DNA from: Glutamicibacter protophormiae
GTDB taxonomy: Bacteria > Actinomycetota > Actinomycetes > Actinomycetales > Micrococcaceae
Direction of reading: 5' to 3'
Length of the DNA stretch: 64,000 bases
Assembly (NCBI RefSeq): GCF_014647495.1
Contig: NZ_BMPH01000008.1
Span: 62,001-126,000, forward strand
Both the position numbers and the translations under genes were made by a program. Under the pieces are notes generated by a model. It did no database searches and was not told where the DNA came from. It saw only the letters and a program-made list of their open reading frames with translations. The first letter of the stretch is position 1. Each line of letters opens with the position of its first letter. Positions 52,747 through 63,541 of this stretch are shown here, piece by piece.

Positions 52747-53558
52747 TGGCAAGTGTATCGAGCGAGTCATTGGCAAAGGCTTTGGAGTTCCTGGAACCCA
52801 AGCTGGCACTGGCATCTTTGGAGCTGCCGAAGGAACTGTTCGCGGTCCTGGAAGTACTGGATGCAAATGCCGGTCTTCGCCGAGCATTGACTGATCCGGC
52901 CCGTGAAGCTGCCGAGAAGGCAGGCCTGCTGGCACAGCTGCTGCGCGGAAAGGTTTCGGCCGACGCCGAGTCCATCGTCGCTCAGCTGGCTTCCACCCGC
53001 TGGAGCTCGGAACGCGACATTAGCGATGCGCTCGAAACGCTGGCTGTCACTGCGCTGACCGCAGTGGCCGAGCAGCAGGACGGCGCTTCGGGGCTGGACA
53101 AGCTGGAGCAGGATCTGTTCTCCTTCATCGAGGTAGTTCGTTCAAACCACGAACTGCAGCGTGCGTTGGATGATGCGCAGGCCCCAGCCGAGGCAAAGAG
53201 CGCTCTGGCGCTCAAACTCGTGCCCAACGCGTCGCGGACCGCGCAGGTGTTGATCTCCCAGGCAGTTTCGGCCCCTCGCGGGCTGAAGCCTAGTGCTCTG
53301 ATTGAGCGTTTCGTCGAGCTCGTGGCCAAGCGCCAGCAGCGTTGGATCGCCTCGGTGACCAGCACTGTGCAGCTCTCCGAAGCCCAGTTGCAGCGTCTGG
53401 AGATCAGCTTGAACAAGGTTTACGGTCGCCAGCTGAAGCTCAATGTCACTACCGACCCGTCGCTGATCGGCGGACTGGTAGTCAAGGTGGGCGACGAGGT
53501 TGTCGACGCTTCCGTGGCATCTCGTGTGGCCGAATTGCGCCGCGCCCTGGCCAGCTAG
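52746..53558 (+). CDS. atpH: F1Fo ATP synthase subunit delta
   Basis: 270 residues; ATG overlaps the atpF stop by one base (TAATG). About 90 residues longer than E. coli delta, as in other actinobacteria. The C-terminal OSCP fold is clear (RWIASVTSTVQLSEAQLQRL; TDPSLIGGLVVKVGDEVVDA). It links the b stalk to the top of F1. Confidence 0.95.
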   Translation: MASVSSESLAKALEFLEPKLALASLELPKELFAVLEVLDANAGLRRALTDPAREAAEKAGLLAQLLRGKVSADAESIVAQLASTRWSSERDISDALETLAVTALTAVAEQQDGASGLDKLEQDLFSFIEVVRSNHELQRALDDAQAPAEAKSALALKLVPNASRTAQVLISQAVSAPRGLKPSALIERFVELVAKRQQRWIASVTSTVQLSEAQLQRLEISLNKVYGRQLKLNVTTDPSLIGGLVVKVGDEVVDASVASRVAELRRALAS

Positions 53559-53592
53559 AACTTCGTCCAGGGGCTAGCCCCTGGCTAAGTTC
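53558..53592 (+). other. Intercistronic hairpin atpH-atpA
   Basis: CCAGGGGC-TA-GCCCCTGG (53567-53584) inside GAACTT/AAGTTC. It lies right at the atpH stop, without a T-run. Probably an mRNA-processing or stability element. Confidence 0.6.
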
Positions 53593-53680
53593 TGGCTCGC
53601 CGGGACCAACACAGACTTCATTCACATCGATTCACCACTGATTTACGGTGGATCACAATTTAGGAGAGCAGGGACTGCAG

Positions 53681-55318
53681 ATGGCCGATTTGACCATCAA
53701 TGCCGACGACGTCCGTAATGCCCTAAACGAGTTCGCATCTTCCTACGAACCGGGTAAGGCAGAGCGCACCGAGGTGGGACGCGTTGTCGCAGCAAGCGAC
53801 GGCATCGCCAAGGTGGAAGGTCTTCCTTCCGTCATGGCCAACGAGCTGCTGAAGTTCGAAGACGGCACCCTGGGCCTGGCCCAGAACCTCGATACCCGTG
53901 AAATCGGCGTCGTGGTGCTCGGTGACTTCACCGGCATCGAAGAGGGCCAGAAGGTCGAACGCACTGGCGAGATTCTCTCGGTTCCAGTAGGCGACGGCTT
54001 CATGGGCCGCGTGGTTGACCCGCTGGGTGAGCCAATGGACAACCTGGGCCCAATCGAGTCCGAGGGCCGCCGTGCACTGGAACTCCAGGCACCAGGCGTG
54101 ACCGAGCGTAAGTCGGTTCACGAACCGCTGCAGACCGGCATCAAGGCTATCGACGCCATGATCCCGATCGGCCGTGGCCAGCGTCAGCTGATCATTGGCG
54201 ACCGCCAGACCGGCAAGACCGCAATTGCAGTCGACGCCATTCTGAACCAGCGCGCCAACTGGGCCACCGGCGACCAGACCAAGCAGGTTCGCTGCATCTA
54301 CGTTGCAGTGGGCCAGAAGGCTTCGACCATCGCAGCCGTGCGCCAGACCCTCGAAGACCAGGGCGCTCTGGAGTACACGACCATCGTGGCCTCCCCAGCA
54401 TCCGACCCTGCAGGCTTCAAGTACCTGGCACCCTACGCAGGCTCAGCCATCGGCCAGCACTGGATGTACGGTGGCAAGCACGTTCTGATCGTGTTCGATG
54501 ACCTGTCGAAGCAGGCTGAAGCCTACCGCGCCGTGTCGCTGCTGCTACGCCGTCCGCCAGGACGCGAAGCCTACCCGGGCGACGTCTTCTACCTGCACTC
54601 CCGTCTGCTTGAGCGTTGCGCCAAGGTTTCGGACGAGCTGGGCGCAGGTTCGATGACCGGTCTGCCGATCATCGAAACCAAGGCGAACGACGTCTCGGCC
54701 TTCATCCCGACCAACGTCATCTCGATCACCGACGGCCAGATCTTCCTGCAGTCGGACCTGTTCAACGCCAACCAGCGTCCAGCTGTCGACGTGGGTGTCT
54801 CTGTTTCCCGCGTTGGTGGCGCCGCCCAGGTGAAGGCCATGAAGAAGGTCTCCGGTACCCTGAAGCTTGAACTGGCTCAGTACCGCGACATGCAGGCCTT
54901 CGCCATGTTCGCTTCGGACCTGGATGCCGCTTCCAAGCAGCAGCTGACCCGTGGCGCACGTCTGATGGAACTGCTGAAGCAGGGCCAGTACCAGCCGTAC
55001 GCCGTCGAGGACCAGGTTGTCTCCGTGTGGGCCGGCACCAACGGCTACCTGGACGATGTCCCGGTGGAAGACGTGCTTCGCTTCGAGCGCGAGTTCATCG
55101 ACTACCTGCGTCACCGCACCGAGGTCCTGACCGTTCTGGCACAGACCGGCAAGCTGGAAGACGAGACCGTCGAGGCCATGAAGGCAGCCATTGCTGACTT
55201 CAAGGCCGGATTCTTCGGCCAGGGCGACGACCAGCTGGTTGCCGCAGGTCACGAAGAGCACGACGCTCTGGATGCCGAGTCCGTCGACCAGGAACAGATC
55301 GTCAAGCAGAAGCGCTGA
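53681..55318 (+). CDS. atpA: F1Fo ATP synthase subunit alpha
   Basis: 545 residues from the ATG at 53681; an in-frame start at 53648 lacks a good site. P-loop [13 protein letters not shown], the [14 protein letters not shown] beta-barrel, and [20 protein letters not shown] (arginine finger region). The non-catalytic nucleotide subunit. A Gln/Glu/His-rich C-terminal tail ([20 protein letters not shown]) goes beyond the E. coli end. Confidence 0.97.
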   Translation: MADLTINADDVRNALNEFASSYEPGKAERTEVGRVVAASDGIAKVEGLPSVMANELLKFEDGTLGLAQNLDTREIGVVVLGDFTGIEEGQKVERTGEILSVPVGDGFMGRVVDPLGEPMDNLGPIESEGRRALELQAPGVTERKSVHEPLQTGIKAIDAMIPIGRGQRQLIIGDRQTGKTAIAVDAILNQRANWATGDQTKQVRCIYVAVGQKASTIAAVRQTLEDQGALEYTTIVASPASDPAGFKYLAPYAGSAIGQHWMYGGKHVLIVFDDLSKQAEAYRAVSLLLRRPPGREAYPGDVFYLHSRLLERCAKVSDELGAGSMTGLPIIETKANDVSAFIPTNVISITDGQIFLQSDLFNANQRPAVDVGVSVSRVGGAAQVKAMKKVSGTLKLELAQYRDMQAFAMFASDLDAASKQQLTRGARLMELLKQGQYQPYAVEDQVVSVWAGTNGYLDDVPVEDVLRFEREFIDYLRHRTEVLTVLAQTGKLEDETVEAMKAAIADFKAGFFGQGDDQLVAAGHEEHDALDAESVDQEQIVKQKR

Positions 55319-55329
55319 CAATTTCCTTG

Positions 55330-55374
55330 ACGTTTAGGGGTACGGCGCCGGAGACGGCGCCGCACCCCAAACGT
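55330..55374 (+). other. Intercistronic hairpin atpA-atpG
   Basis: ACGTTT-A-GGGG pairs with CCCC-AAACGT around CGGCGCCG/CGGCGCCG. A long stable stem with no T-run, 22 bases before atpG. Confidence 0.65.
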
Positions 55375-55396
55375 TGGGAATAAGGAAAGGACACAC

Positions 55397-56290
55397 ATGG
55401 GAGCCCAGATTCGGGTCTACCGCCAGAAGATTGCCTCGACCTCGTCGATGCGCAAGATCTTCAAGGCGATGGAACTGATCGCTGCATCCCGCATCGGCAA
55501 GGCACGTAGCCGTGTTTCGGCTTCGCTGCCGTACGCCAATGCGATCACCCGTGCAGTTACCGCCGTCGCGTCCCAGGCCGATGTTGAACACCCGCTGACC
55601 ACGGAACCGGCGAATGTTCGCCGGGCCGCGGTGCTGGTGATGACCTCGGACCGCGGACTCGCCGGGTCCTACTCCGCCAGCGTTCTGAAGCAGGCAGAGC
55701 ACCTCGTGGAACTCCTGCACGGAGATGGCAAGGAAGTCAAGACCTACTTGGTCGGCCGCAAGGCCCAGGCTTACTTCGATTTCCGTTCGCGCGAGTACGC
55801 CCGAGTGTGGACCGGGAACACCGATTCCCCGCAATTTGAAACCGCACGCGAGCTGCGCGAAATCCTCCTTGAGGACTTCGCTAACGATTACGAGCAGGGT
55901 GGCGTGGACGAGATCCACGTTGTTTACACCCAGTTCAAGTCGATGGTCACGCAGGAACCGACGGTTATCCGTCTGTTGCCGTTGGAGGTTGTCGAGGGTG
56001 AAACCGAGACTCCAACCGACGAGCTGTTGCCACTGTACGAATTCGAGCCGTCGCCGGAGGAAGTGCTTGACGCACTGCTGCCGCGTTACATCGATTCGCG
56101 TCTGTTCAACGCCCAGCTGCAGGCCGCAGCCTCCGAGCTCGCTGCCCGCCAGCGCGCGATGAAGGCCGCGGGCGACAACGCCGGCGAGTTGATCAAGAAG
56201 TACACGCGACTGCGTAACAACGCCCGTCAGGCTGAAATCACCCAGGAGCTTTCGGAAATCGTCGCCGGCGCAGACGCGCTGAACGACTAG
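55397..56290 (+). CDS. atpG: F1Fo ATP synthase subunit gamma
   Basis: 297 residues, ATG at 55397 (AAGGAAAGGA upstream). Central stalk: N-terminal helix [20 protein letters not shown] and C-terminal helix [20 protein letters not shown] form the coiled coil inside alpha3beta3. [16 protein letters not shown] matches the family. Confidence 0.96.
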   Translation: MGAQIRVYRQKIASTSSMRKIFKAMELIAASRIGKARSRVSASLPYANAITRAVTAVASQADVEHPLTTEPANVRRAAVLVMTSDRGLAGSYSASVLKQAEHLVELLHGDGKEVKTYLVGRKAQAYFDFRSREYARVWTGNTDSPQFETARELREILLEDFANDYEQGGVDEIHVVYTQFKSMVTQEPTVIRLLPLEVVEGETETPTDELLPLYEFEPSPEEVLDALLPRYIDSRLFNAQLQAAASELAARQRAMKAAGDNAGELIKKYTRLRNNARQAEITQELSEIVAGADALND

Positions 56291-57772
<1,482 letters not shown>

Positions 57773-57774
57773 CC

Positions 57775-58044
57775 ATGGCCGAACTTCAGGTCGAAATCGT
57801 TGCGGCCGACCACTTCGTGTGGTCGGGCCCGGCGAAGCTGGTCAAGGCTCGTTCGGTAGACGGCGAGATCGGAGTTCTGCCCGGTCACGTTCCGATGCTG
57901 TCGGTGCTTGCCGCTGGGGATCTGGAAATCGAACCGATTTCCGAGTCCCGCTTCTCGGTCCAGATCGACGGGGGATTCTTCTCTGTTGACTCGGATCGCG
58001 TCGTGATCGTTGCCGACAACGCTGTTCTTAACAACGCAGCGTAG
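57775..58044 (+). CDS. atpC: F1Fo ATP synthase subunit epsilon, N-terminal domain only
   Basis: 89 residues, ATG at 57775, two bases after atpD. The sequence is the beta-sandwich domain (LQVEIVAADHFVWSGPAKLV; GEIGVLPGHVPMLSVLAAGD; FFSVDSDRVVIVADNAVL). It stops where E. coli epsilon (about 138 residues) continues into two helices that can block rotation. No second piece is found in other frames. The enzyme would lack epsilon-type inhibition. Confidence 0.94.
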   Translation: MAELQVEIVAADHFVWSGPAKLVKARSVDGEIGVLPGHVPMLSVLAAGDLEIEPISESRFSVQIDGGFFSVDSDRVVIVADNAVLNNAA

Positions 58045-58052
58045 GCGATGAA

Positions 58053-58481
58053 TTGATTGAGATTACCGCACCAGTTCTCATAGCGCTGCTGGTTCTAGCC
58101 GGCATCGTGATGTTCTTTGGCGCCATGGCCGTGCGTCGCATTCAGTTGCGGCGCACGCTGGGCACCTTCGACGCCTCCATCCTCACGCCCAAGGGCAAGT
58201 GGATGATGGTGATCGGCCGCTACGGCGGCGGACATGTAGATCTGTTGCGGTTTTTCTCTGTCTCGCCGATCCCCAGCTTCGTGGTCGAACGCCGCGGGCT
58301 GGATGTCACGGGGTGGCGTCGCGCCGACGAGCAGGAGGCCTTGCGGATTCCGCCGGGCTTCGTGATCGTCCAGCTGACGCGCAACGGCGAACCCCTGCTG
58401 CTGGCCATGGACTACCGGGACTACACCGGGTTCTCGTCCTGGCTTGAAGCGGGGCCGATTGCCGGCTCCTGGCAGATCTAG
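58053..58481 (+). CDS. DUF2550 membrane-anchored protein
   Basis: 142 residues, TTG start at 58053, 8 bases after atpC. One N-terminal helix (APVLIALLVLAGIVMFFGAM) then a beta-rich domain with GKWMMVIGRYGGGHVDLLRF and WRRADEQEALRIPPG. This family follows atpC in many actinobacteria and has no assigned function. It ends the ATP synthase transcript. Confidence 0.82.
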   Translation: MIEITAPVLIALLVLAGIVMFFGAMAVRRIQLRRTLGTFDASILTPKGKWMMVIGRYGGGHVDLLRFFSVSPIPSFVVERRGLDVTGWRRADEQEALRIPPGFVIVQLTRNGEPLLLAMDYRDYTGFSSWLEAGPIAGSWQI

Positions 58482-58494
58482 ACAAGAACTTTTT

Positions 58495-58556
58495 GATCCC
58501 GCCTCCGCGCGGCCGTTCCCTTCGTGGAACGGCCGTCCGGAGGCGGGATTTTTTTA
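58495..58556 (+). terminator. Terminator of the ATP synthase operon
   Basis: ATCCCGCCTCCG (58496-58507) pairs with CGGAGGCGGGAT (58538-58549), with an inner GGCCGTTCC/GGAACGGCC stem and a seven-T tail. The best canonical terminator in the window. Confidence 0.92.
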
Positions 58557-58585
58557 TGCCGTCAGCGGTCCTGGAGACAGATGGC

Positions 58586-58628
58586 AAAGGCCCGCCGTAT
58601 CGCAAGCTGATTGCGAAGCGGCGGGCCT
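58586..58628 (-). terminator. Terminator of nagA
   Basis: On the minus strand, AGGCCCGCCG pairs with CGGCGGGCCT around TCGCAA/TTGCGA, followed by TTTGCC. Confidence 0.75.
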
Positions 58629-58643
58629 GATGCAGGGAACAGG

Positions 58644-59852
58644 CTAGAGCAGTTGGCCCTTGCGGAAAGTTTCGACCAGTTGCAGCTGCGAGTCCAGCAC
58701 CAGCACGTCGGCGGCGAAGCCGTAGTGCAGCGACCCGACCTCGTCGGCCAGCCCGATCAGCGAAGCGGGATTCACCGTGGCAGCGTAGACCGCCTGCACC
58801 AGCGGAATGCCGGCGGCAACGGTTTCGCGCACGATCTGCAGCAACGTTGCGGTGCCGCCGGCCAGCGAGCCGTCCTTGGCCAGGCGCGCCTGGCCGTCGG
58901 CGACGGTGACGTCTTGCGGGCCGAGCGAGTAGCTTCCGTCGGCCAGGCCGGTGGCGGCCATGGAGTCGCTGACCAGCAGGATGCTGCGGGCACGCACGAG
59001 GTTGAACATCAGGCGCACCGTGTCGGGGGAGAGGTGCACCCCGTCGCCGATCAGCTCGATGTAGGCGTCGCCGCGCTGGGCGGTCTCCAGGCAGGCGGCC
59101 ACGGGGCCGGGCTCGCGGTGGTGCAGCGGCGGCATGCCGTTGAACAGGTGGGTCACCGTCGGCTTCTCCGTGAATCCGTCCACGCCGGCGCTGCGCAGCT
59201 GCTCGCGGGCGAAGAGCAGGGAATCGGAGGTCTGCGCCGCCGTGGCGTTGGTGTGGCCCAGCGACGGGACCACGCCGTAGGAGACCAGCTGGCTGATCAG
59301 CTCCTCGCTGCCCTCCAGCTCCGGGGCGTAGGTCATGGTGCGCAGCTGGCCGCGGGAGGCGGCGAACAGCTCGTCGACGAACTCCGGCTGCGGATCGGAG
59401 AGGAAGCGCGGGTCCTGGGCGCCGCAACGGGCCTCGGAGAGGAAGGGCCCTTCGGCGTGGATGCCGGCAATCAGGCCTGCTTCGGCGAATTCTGCGAGGA
59501 TTTCGGCGGCCTCGACCATCGCGCCGCGATCTGCGGTAACCAGCGAAGCCAGCAGGGTGGTGGTGCCGGCCTTGTGGAGGTAGTCCAGGGCCTCGGTGAC
59601 CGACTGGTGCTCCGGGGCGGCGAAATCGGCGCCCATCGCCCCGTGGCAATGCAGGTCGATCAGGCCGGGAATCAGGACGGCGCCTTCCGGGACCGGATGC
59701 ACGGCGAATTGATCGGCGTCTTCCTTGGCGAGGAAGTCGTCGCGGTTGCCGGCGAAGGCGATGCGGTCATCTTCGATGGCCAGCGCGCCATCGGTGACCT
59801 TCATTCCGTCGGAGACCAGGGTGGCGAACAGTACTAAGCGCGAAGCAGTCAT
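58644..59852 (-). CDS. nagA: N-acetylglucosamine-6-phosphate deacetylase
   Basis: 402 residues, ATG at 59852. Amidohydrolase removing acetate from GlcNAc-6-P during amino-sugar or peptidoglycan recycling. First metal motif IPGLIDLHCHGAMG, metal Glu in IHAEGPFLSEA, HLFNGMPPLHHREPG and VSDSMAATGL with the catalytic Asp. No nagB is next to it. Monocistronic. Confidence 0.93.
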   Translation of the reverse strand: MTASRLVLFATLVSDGMKVTDGALAIEDDRIAFAGNRDDFLAKEDADQFAVHPVPEGAVLIPGLIDLHCHGAMGADFAAPEHQSVTEALDYLHKAGTTTLLASLVTADRGAMVEAAEILAEFAEAGLIAGIHAEGPFLSEARCGAQDPRFLSDPQPEFVDELFAASRGQLRTMTYAPELEGSEELISQLVSYGVVPSLGHTNATAAQTSDSLLFAREQLRSAGVDGFTEKPTVTHLFNGMPPLHHREPGPVAACLETAQRGDAYIELIGDGVHLSPDTVRLMFNLVRARSILLVSDSMAATGLADGSYSLGPQDVTVADGQARLAKDGSLAGGTATLLQIVRETVAAGIPLVQAVYAATVNPASLIGLADEVGSLHYGFAADVLVLDSQLQLVETFRKGQLL

Positions 59853-60087
59853 GCTCCTAGCTTAGACACAGTTGGTTGCTGTGACACGAATGCACCGTTC
59901 GGAAGCATGGATTTGGGCAGCTGCTTTCTGGCTCTGAGAAATTCCCAAGTCTCTCCGACCCACATATTGATGAGTGCTTATCGACAATAAAATGATTTGT
60001 CTTGTTGTTGTGTAAGCCTATTTTGGGCTGCTAAGAATGTTGATCGAGACCCTTGGCATGGCAATTTAGCGGTGCCATTCTTTCACC
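59853..60087. other. A+T-rich gap between nagA and the orphan gene
   Basis: 235 bases, much more A+T-rich than the flanks, containing runs such as TTGTCTTGTTGTTGTG near 59999. It begins an A+T-rich island that runs to about 60780. No gene or clear operator is seen. Confidence 0.5.
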
Positions 60088-60732
60088 ATGAGCAAGCGAA
60101 CGAACAACGGCGAAGGCTGGGACCGAAATTATATCCTAACCGTGCTGGGGCTTGGCGTTGCCGCTTTGAGCCTTGTGGCCGCGATCGGTCCGGCGCTGGT
60201 GGACATGGGAATCGTTGACCCGCACAGAATTCCCGGTGTCGGTCAAGAATCTCCAAAAAGTGATGAAACCTCTGTCGCATTGCCCCCGCCTTCAACAAGT
60301 CCCTCGAAAATTGATCAAGACAATGGAACAAAGGGAGTCAGCGAATTGAGCGGGTCGGATGTGCTGGCTGGGGGATCTGCTGACCTAGGGATCGGCACGC
60401 CAGCGACAGTACTTCCGTGCGATGACCGGTACATCGTAGTTTTGCGGAATAACAAGAACCCGTCAACCTATGACGCTGACGTTAGCGAGGCGCTTGAGTA
60501 TTTCCCTACAAGTCACTACGTATTAACAAGAGGAAGTTGTAAGTCTCTTGCTCAAATTTCTTCCAACCATACATTGCTATACACCGTTTTTTATGGGCCT
60601 TTCAGCACCATGGATGAAGCACGCGACAGGTGTCAGGCAACTGAGGCTAAGTTCATCGACCCCTATATAAGGCGTCTAGCTGTCAACGGAGACTCCACGA
60701 GGGTTAATTGCGAAGGGGTACCGCTAAAGTAG
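60088..60732 (+). CDS. Hypothetical membrane-anchored protein with SPOR-like C-terminus (A+T-rich orphan)
   Basis: 214 residues, ATG at 60088. One membrane helix (about 17-40, LTVLGLGVAALSLVAAIGPA), a Ser/Pro/Gly-rich linker to about 105, and a C-terminal domain of about 95 residues with DDRYIVVLRNNKNPSTYDAD and YTVFYGPFSTMDEARDRC, resembling SPOR-type repeats. Three cysteines could form disulfides outside. Codon use is clearly more A+T-rich than in neighbours, which suggests acquisition by transfer. I do not recognise a specific family. Confidence 0.6.
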   Translation: MSKRTNNGEGWDRNYILTVLGLGVAALSLVAAIGPALVDMGIVDPHRIPGVGQESPKSDETSVALPPPSTSPSKIDQDNGTKGVSELSGSDVLAGGSADLGIGTPATVLPCDDRYIVVLRNNKNPSTYDADVSEALEYFPTSHYVLTRGSCKSLAQISSNHTLLYTVFYGPFSTMDEARDRCQATEAKFIDPYIRRLAVNGDSTRVNCEGVPLK

Positions 60733-60808
60733 TGAAATCTGCGGAGCGCTTGGCTTCCGGGCGTGCAGAACTGGGTTCGCCGAACAAAAAGTGATCAGGT
60801 AAAAGCGC

Positions 60809-61504
60809 TCAGAAGAGACGGCCCTCCGAGTCATCGACTCCGCGCATTGCGTCGTAATCGAGGGTGAGGCAGCGGATGCCGCGGTCCTCGGCCAGCGTGC
60901 GGGCCTGCGGCTTGATCTGCTGGGCGGCGAACACCCCGGAAACCGGCTTGAGCAGGGGATCGCGGTTGAGCAGCTCCAGATAGCGGGTCAGCTGTTCCAC
61001 GCCGTCGATGTCGCCGCGGCGCTTGAGCTCGACGGCCACCGTGGCGCCTTCGCCGTCGCGCGCCAGGATGTCCACCGGGCCGATCGCGGTCATGTACTCG
61101 CGGCGGATCAGCTTGTGCCCGGTGCCCAGCAGCTCGATCTGCTCTGCCAGCAGGCGCTGCAGGTCGGCTTCCACGCCGTCCTTGATCAGGCCCGGGTCGG
61201 TGCCCAGCTCGTGGGCGGAATCATGCTCGATCGCGTGGAACTGGATGGTCAGGCGGTCATCGCTTTTGGTGCTGGCCACGGTCCAGGTATTGACCGAGCC
61301 CAAGGCTGCGGCATCCTCGTCGGGGGAGCCTTCCCGCAGGGTCAGCGGCGGGTTCATCCAGTTCAGGGGCTTGTAGCTGCCCCCGTCGGAATGGATGAGC
61401 ACCGAGCCGTCGGCCTTCACCATGATCAGGCGGGTAGCCAATGGGAGGTGGGCCCGCAGACGGCCCTCGTAATCTACTGAACACTTCGCAACCACTAAAC
61501 GCAC
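60809..61504 (-). CDS. nucS: Endonuclease NucS (non-canonical mismatch repair)
   Basis: 231 residues from the GTG at 61504, the family start ([20 protein letters not shown]); a longer frame to 61909 is not supported. N-terminal DNA-binding domain ([15 protein letters not shown]) and a C-terminal RecB-like nuclease with [20 protein letters not shown] (Asp and Glu-x-Lys). It ends EGRLF, like the clamp-binding tails of NucS. Actinobacteria lacking MutS/MutL use NucS on G-T, G-G and T-T mismatches. Divergent from a zinc-ribbon gene. Confidence 0.93.
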   Translation of the reverse strand: MRLVVAKCSVDYEGRLRAHLPLATRLIMVKADGSVLIHSDGGSYKPLNWMNPPLTLREGSPDEDAAALGSVNTWTVASTKSDDRLTIQFHAIEHDSAHELGTDPGLIKDGVEADLQRLLAEQIELLGTGHKLIRREYMTAIGPVDILARDGEGATVAVELKRRGDIDGVEQLTRYLELLNRDPLLKPVSGVFAAQQIKPQARTLAEDRGIRCLTLDYDAMRGVDDSEGRLF

Positions 61505-61511
61505 CTGACAC

Positions 61512-61517
61512 ACTCTA
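61512..61517 (-). promoter_or_regulatory. Candidate -10 for leaderless nucS
   Basis: On the minus strand TAGAGT is followed by seven bases and the GTG start of nucS, with no ribosome site between. Confidence 0.4.
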
Positions 61518-61564
61518 CTAGCTGTGTGCGATGGGCGCTGCCGGAATACGGCATGATTAGAGAC

Positions 61565-61945
61565 ATGCCACGTTCCAACCGCCCCCGCCGCACATCCAAA
61601 CCCCGAGGCAATTCCCGGGGTTCCTCCGGCGGCGGATGGCGCTACGAGGACGATGCCGACGGGGATTTCGGCTCGGCGCGTCGCGAGGAGGATTGGATGC
61701 AGCGCGCCCGCTACGGGGTGGTCATGCTGCAGGACGCCCCGGACGGGCAGTGGCATGTGCGCAAGATTTCCCCGCTGAACGCCCAGAAGACCTACACCTG
61801 CCCGGGCTGCCATCGGCAGATCACCGTGGGCGTGGCGCATGTGGTGGCCTGGCGCGCGGACCACTGGTCGGGCGACGACGCCGCGGCCACCGCCCGGCGC
61901 CACTGGCATCCGCGCTGCTGGGAAACCCGTTCCTACAAGTACTAG
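61565..61945 (+). CDS. Conserved small zinc-ribbon protein beside nucS
   Basis: 126 residues from the ATG at 61565 (ATG 61553 is an alternative). A basic, Arg/Gly/Ser-rich N-terminus ([20 protein letters not shown]) precedes a domain with C-P-G-C-H-R-Q-I and a distal H-W-H-P-R-C-W, together a plausible Cys/His zinc site. It is divergent from nucS with a shared promoter region. Homologues in actinobacteria are often called 'ATP/GTP-binding', for which I see no P-loop. A role with DNA is possible but unproven. Confidence 0.72.
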   Translation: MPRSNRPRRTSKPRGNSRGSSGGGWRYEDDADGDFGSARREEDWMQRARYGVVMLQDAPDGQWHVRKISPLNAQKTYTCPGCHRQITVGVAHVVAWRADHWSGDDAAATARRHWHPRCWETRSYKY

Positions 61946-61958
61946 CCGCGGTGATTGG

Positions 61959-63380
61959 CTAGAGCCGATCCTGGCGGGCGATGAACACCTCGCGCAGCAG
62001 GATCATTGCGCTGGCGGCGACCGGGATGGCCATCAGCGCCCCGGTCACCCCGGCCAGGGTGCCGCCGGCGATTACGGAGATCACCGCGACGGCACCCGGC
62101 ACCGCCACCGCCCGGCGCATGATGCGCGGTGAGACGAAGTAGGCTTCCAGCTGCAGGTAGCCGAAGTAGCACAGCGAGTAGATCAGCGCCGTCTGCCATC
62201 CCAGCGACAACGTCACCAGGGTGACCAGGATGCCGGCGATGACCCCGCCGACCAGCGGGATGAACGCCAGCACCGCCACCAGCAGGGTGAGCAGCGCCGC
62301 GAACGGAACCTCCAGGATCGTCATCAGCAGCAGCGCCACCAGCGAGTTGAGGAACGCGACGGTGGCCTGCCCCATCACGTAGTTGCCGACCGAACTGGTG
62401 ATGCGCACCGCCAGCTCGCCGGCGCGTTCGCGCTTGGAGCGCGGAGCCAGGCGCAGCCCGAAGGCCATGATGGTGGGCAGCGAGGCGAGGAAGTAGATCG
62501 CCAGCACCAGCACGATCAGGATGCCGAACATCGACTGGGCGACGGTCTGCGAGACGCCCAGGACGCCGCCGAACACGTTCGTGATCGCGCCGGAATCGCC
62601 GAAGAAGCGGTTGACCTCGTCGTCGAGCCGCTGCGTCAACGCGTACTGGCGGTCGATCTGCACCAGCCACTCGCTGTTCAGGAAGTTGTTGATGATGGTC
62701 GGCGCATCGGTGATGAACGAGGTGATTTGCGTGACCAGCGTCGGGATGATGAGCGCCATGAACCCGCCGAAGAGCGCCAGGATGCCGAACATCGTGGCGG
62801 TCACCGCCAGCGGGCGGCTCAGCCCCTTGGAGACCATCCAGCGCACGACCGGGTCCAATCCCAGTGCAATGAACAGCGCGATCGCGATCCAGGTGATGAG
62901 CGCGCCGACGTTGGTCAGCACGTAGTATCCGCCCATGGCCAGGCCCACTCCGATCGTGCCCAGGAAGCCCAGGGCGATCGGGTGCAGTGCCGGGATCGGA
63001 TCCGGAACCTCCTGGTCGTCGTGGGCCAGCTCGCCCAATGCATCACGGCGCGGGGTGTGCAAAATGGCGGCGAGCCGGCGGGAAAGCCTGCGCCGCAGCG
63101 AAGCCTTTTCGGCATTGGCGGGGGCCTTGGCCGGCGAGTGGGGCCCGACCCGCGGCGCGGCGGGCTGCGCCCCGGAAACCCGGGGCGTCGACGCGGTATC
63201 CGGCGCGGGATCGTCGACGGTGAATTCCGCGCCTTGGTCGCGATGCTGGCGGCGGGCATGGTGGTGCAGCGGATCAGCCGGCGGCGGGTTCTGCCGCGTG
63301 TCCGGTTCCCCCGCCGGGGAGGGAAGCGGCCCGGTGGCCGGAGCTGGCTCGTTTGGCTCGTGCGGCTGATCTGACTGCAT
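61959..63380 (-). CDS. AI-2E family transporter-like membrane protein
   Basis: 473 residues from the ATG at 63380 (MQSDQPHEP); the in-frame extension to 63476 has no ribosome site. A disordered Pro/His/Arg-rich N-terminus of about 130 residues precedes eight hydrophobic segments of the AI-2E (PerM/YdiK) fold: [60 protein letters not shown] and [20 protein letters not shown]. Family functions differ (autoinducer export, Na+/H+ antiport); none can be assigned here. Confidence 0.87.
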   Translation of the reverse strand: MQSDQPHEPNEPAPATGPLPSPAGEPDTRQNPPPADPLHHHARRQHRDQGAEFTVDDPAPDTASTPRVSGAQPAAPRVGPHSPAKAPANAEKASLRRRLSRRLAAILHTPRRDALGELAHDDQEVPDPIPALHPIALGFLGTIGVGLAMGGYYVLTNVGALITWIAIALFIALGLDPVVRWMVSKGLSRPLAVTATMFGILALFGGFMALIIPTLVTQITSFITDAPTIINNFLNSEWLVQIDRQYALTQRLDDEVNRFFGDSGAITNVFGGVLGVSQTVAQSMFGILIVLVLAIYFLASLPTIMAFGLRLAPRSKRERAGELAVRITSSVGNYVMGQATVAFLNSLVALLLMTILEVPFAALLTLLVAVLAFIPLVGGVIAGILVTLVTLSLGWQTALIYSLCYFGYLQLEAYFVSPRIMRRAVAVPGAVAVISVIAGGTLAGVTGALMAIPVAASAMILLREVFIARQDRL

Positions 63381-63541
63381 GGCACCGAGCTTACCGCGCA
63401 AACTGCTTTTCGGTGTGCCCAAAGACACCGCGGACTTGGGTGATTGAGCCAGTTCACAGGTAGTGCGAGGAACCATGCGGGCACCGGACTCGTTAGACTG
63501 GGGATAGTACAGCCGTGAGACGTAGGTGAATAGGTGAAATC

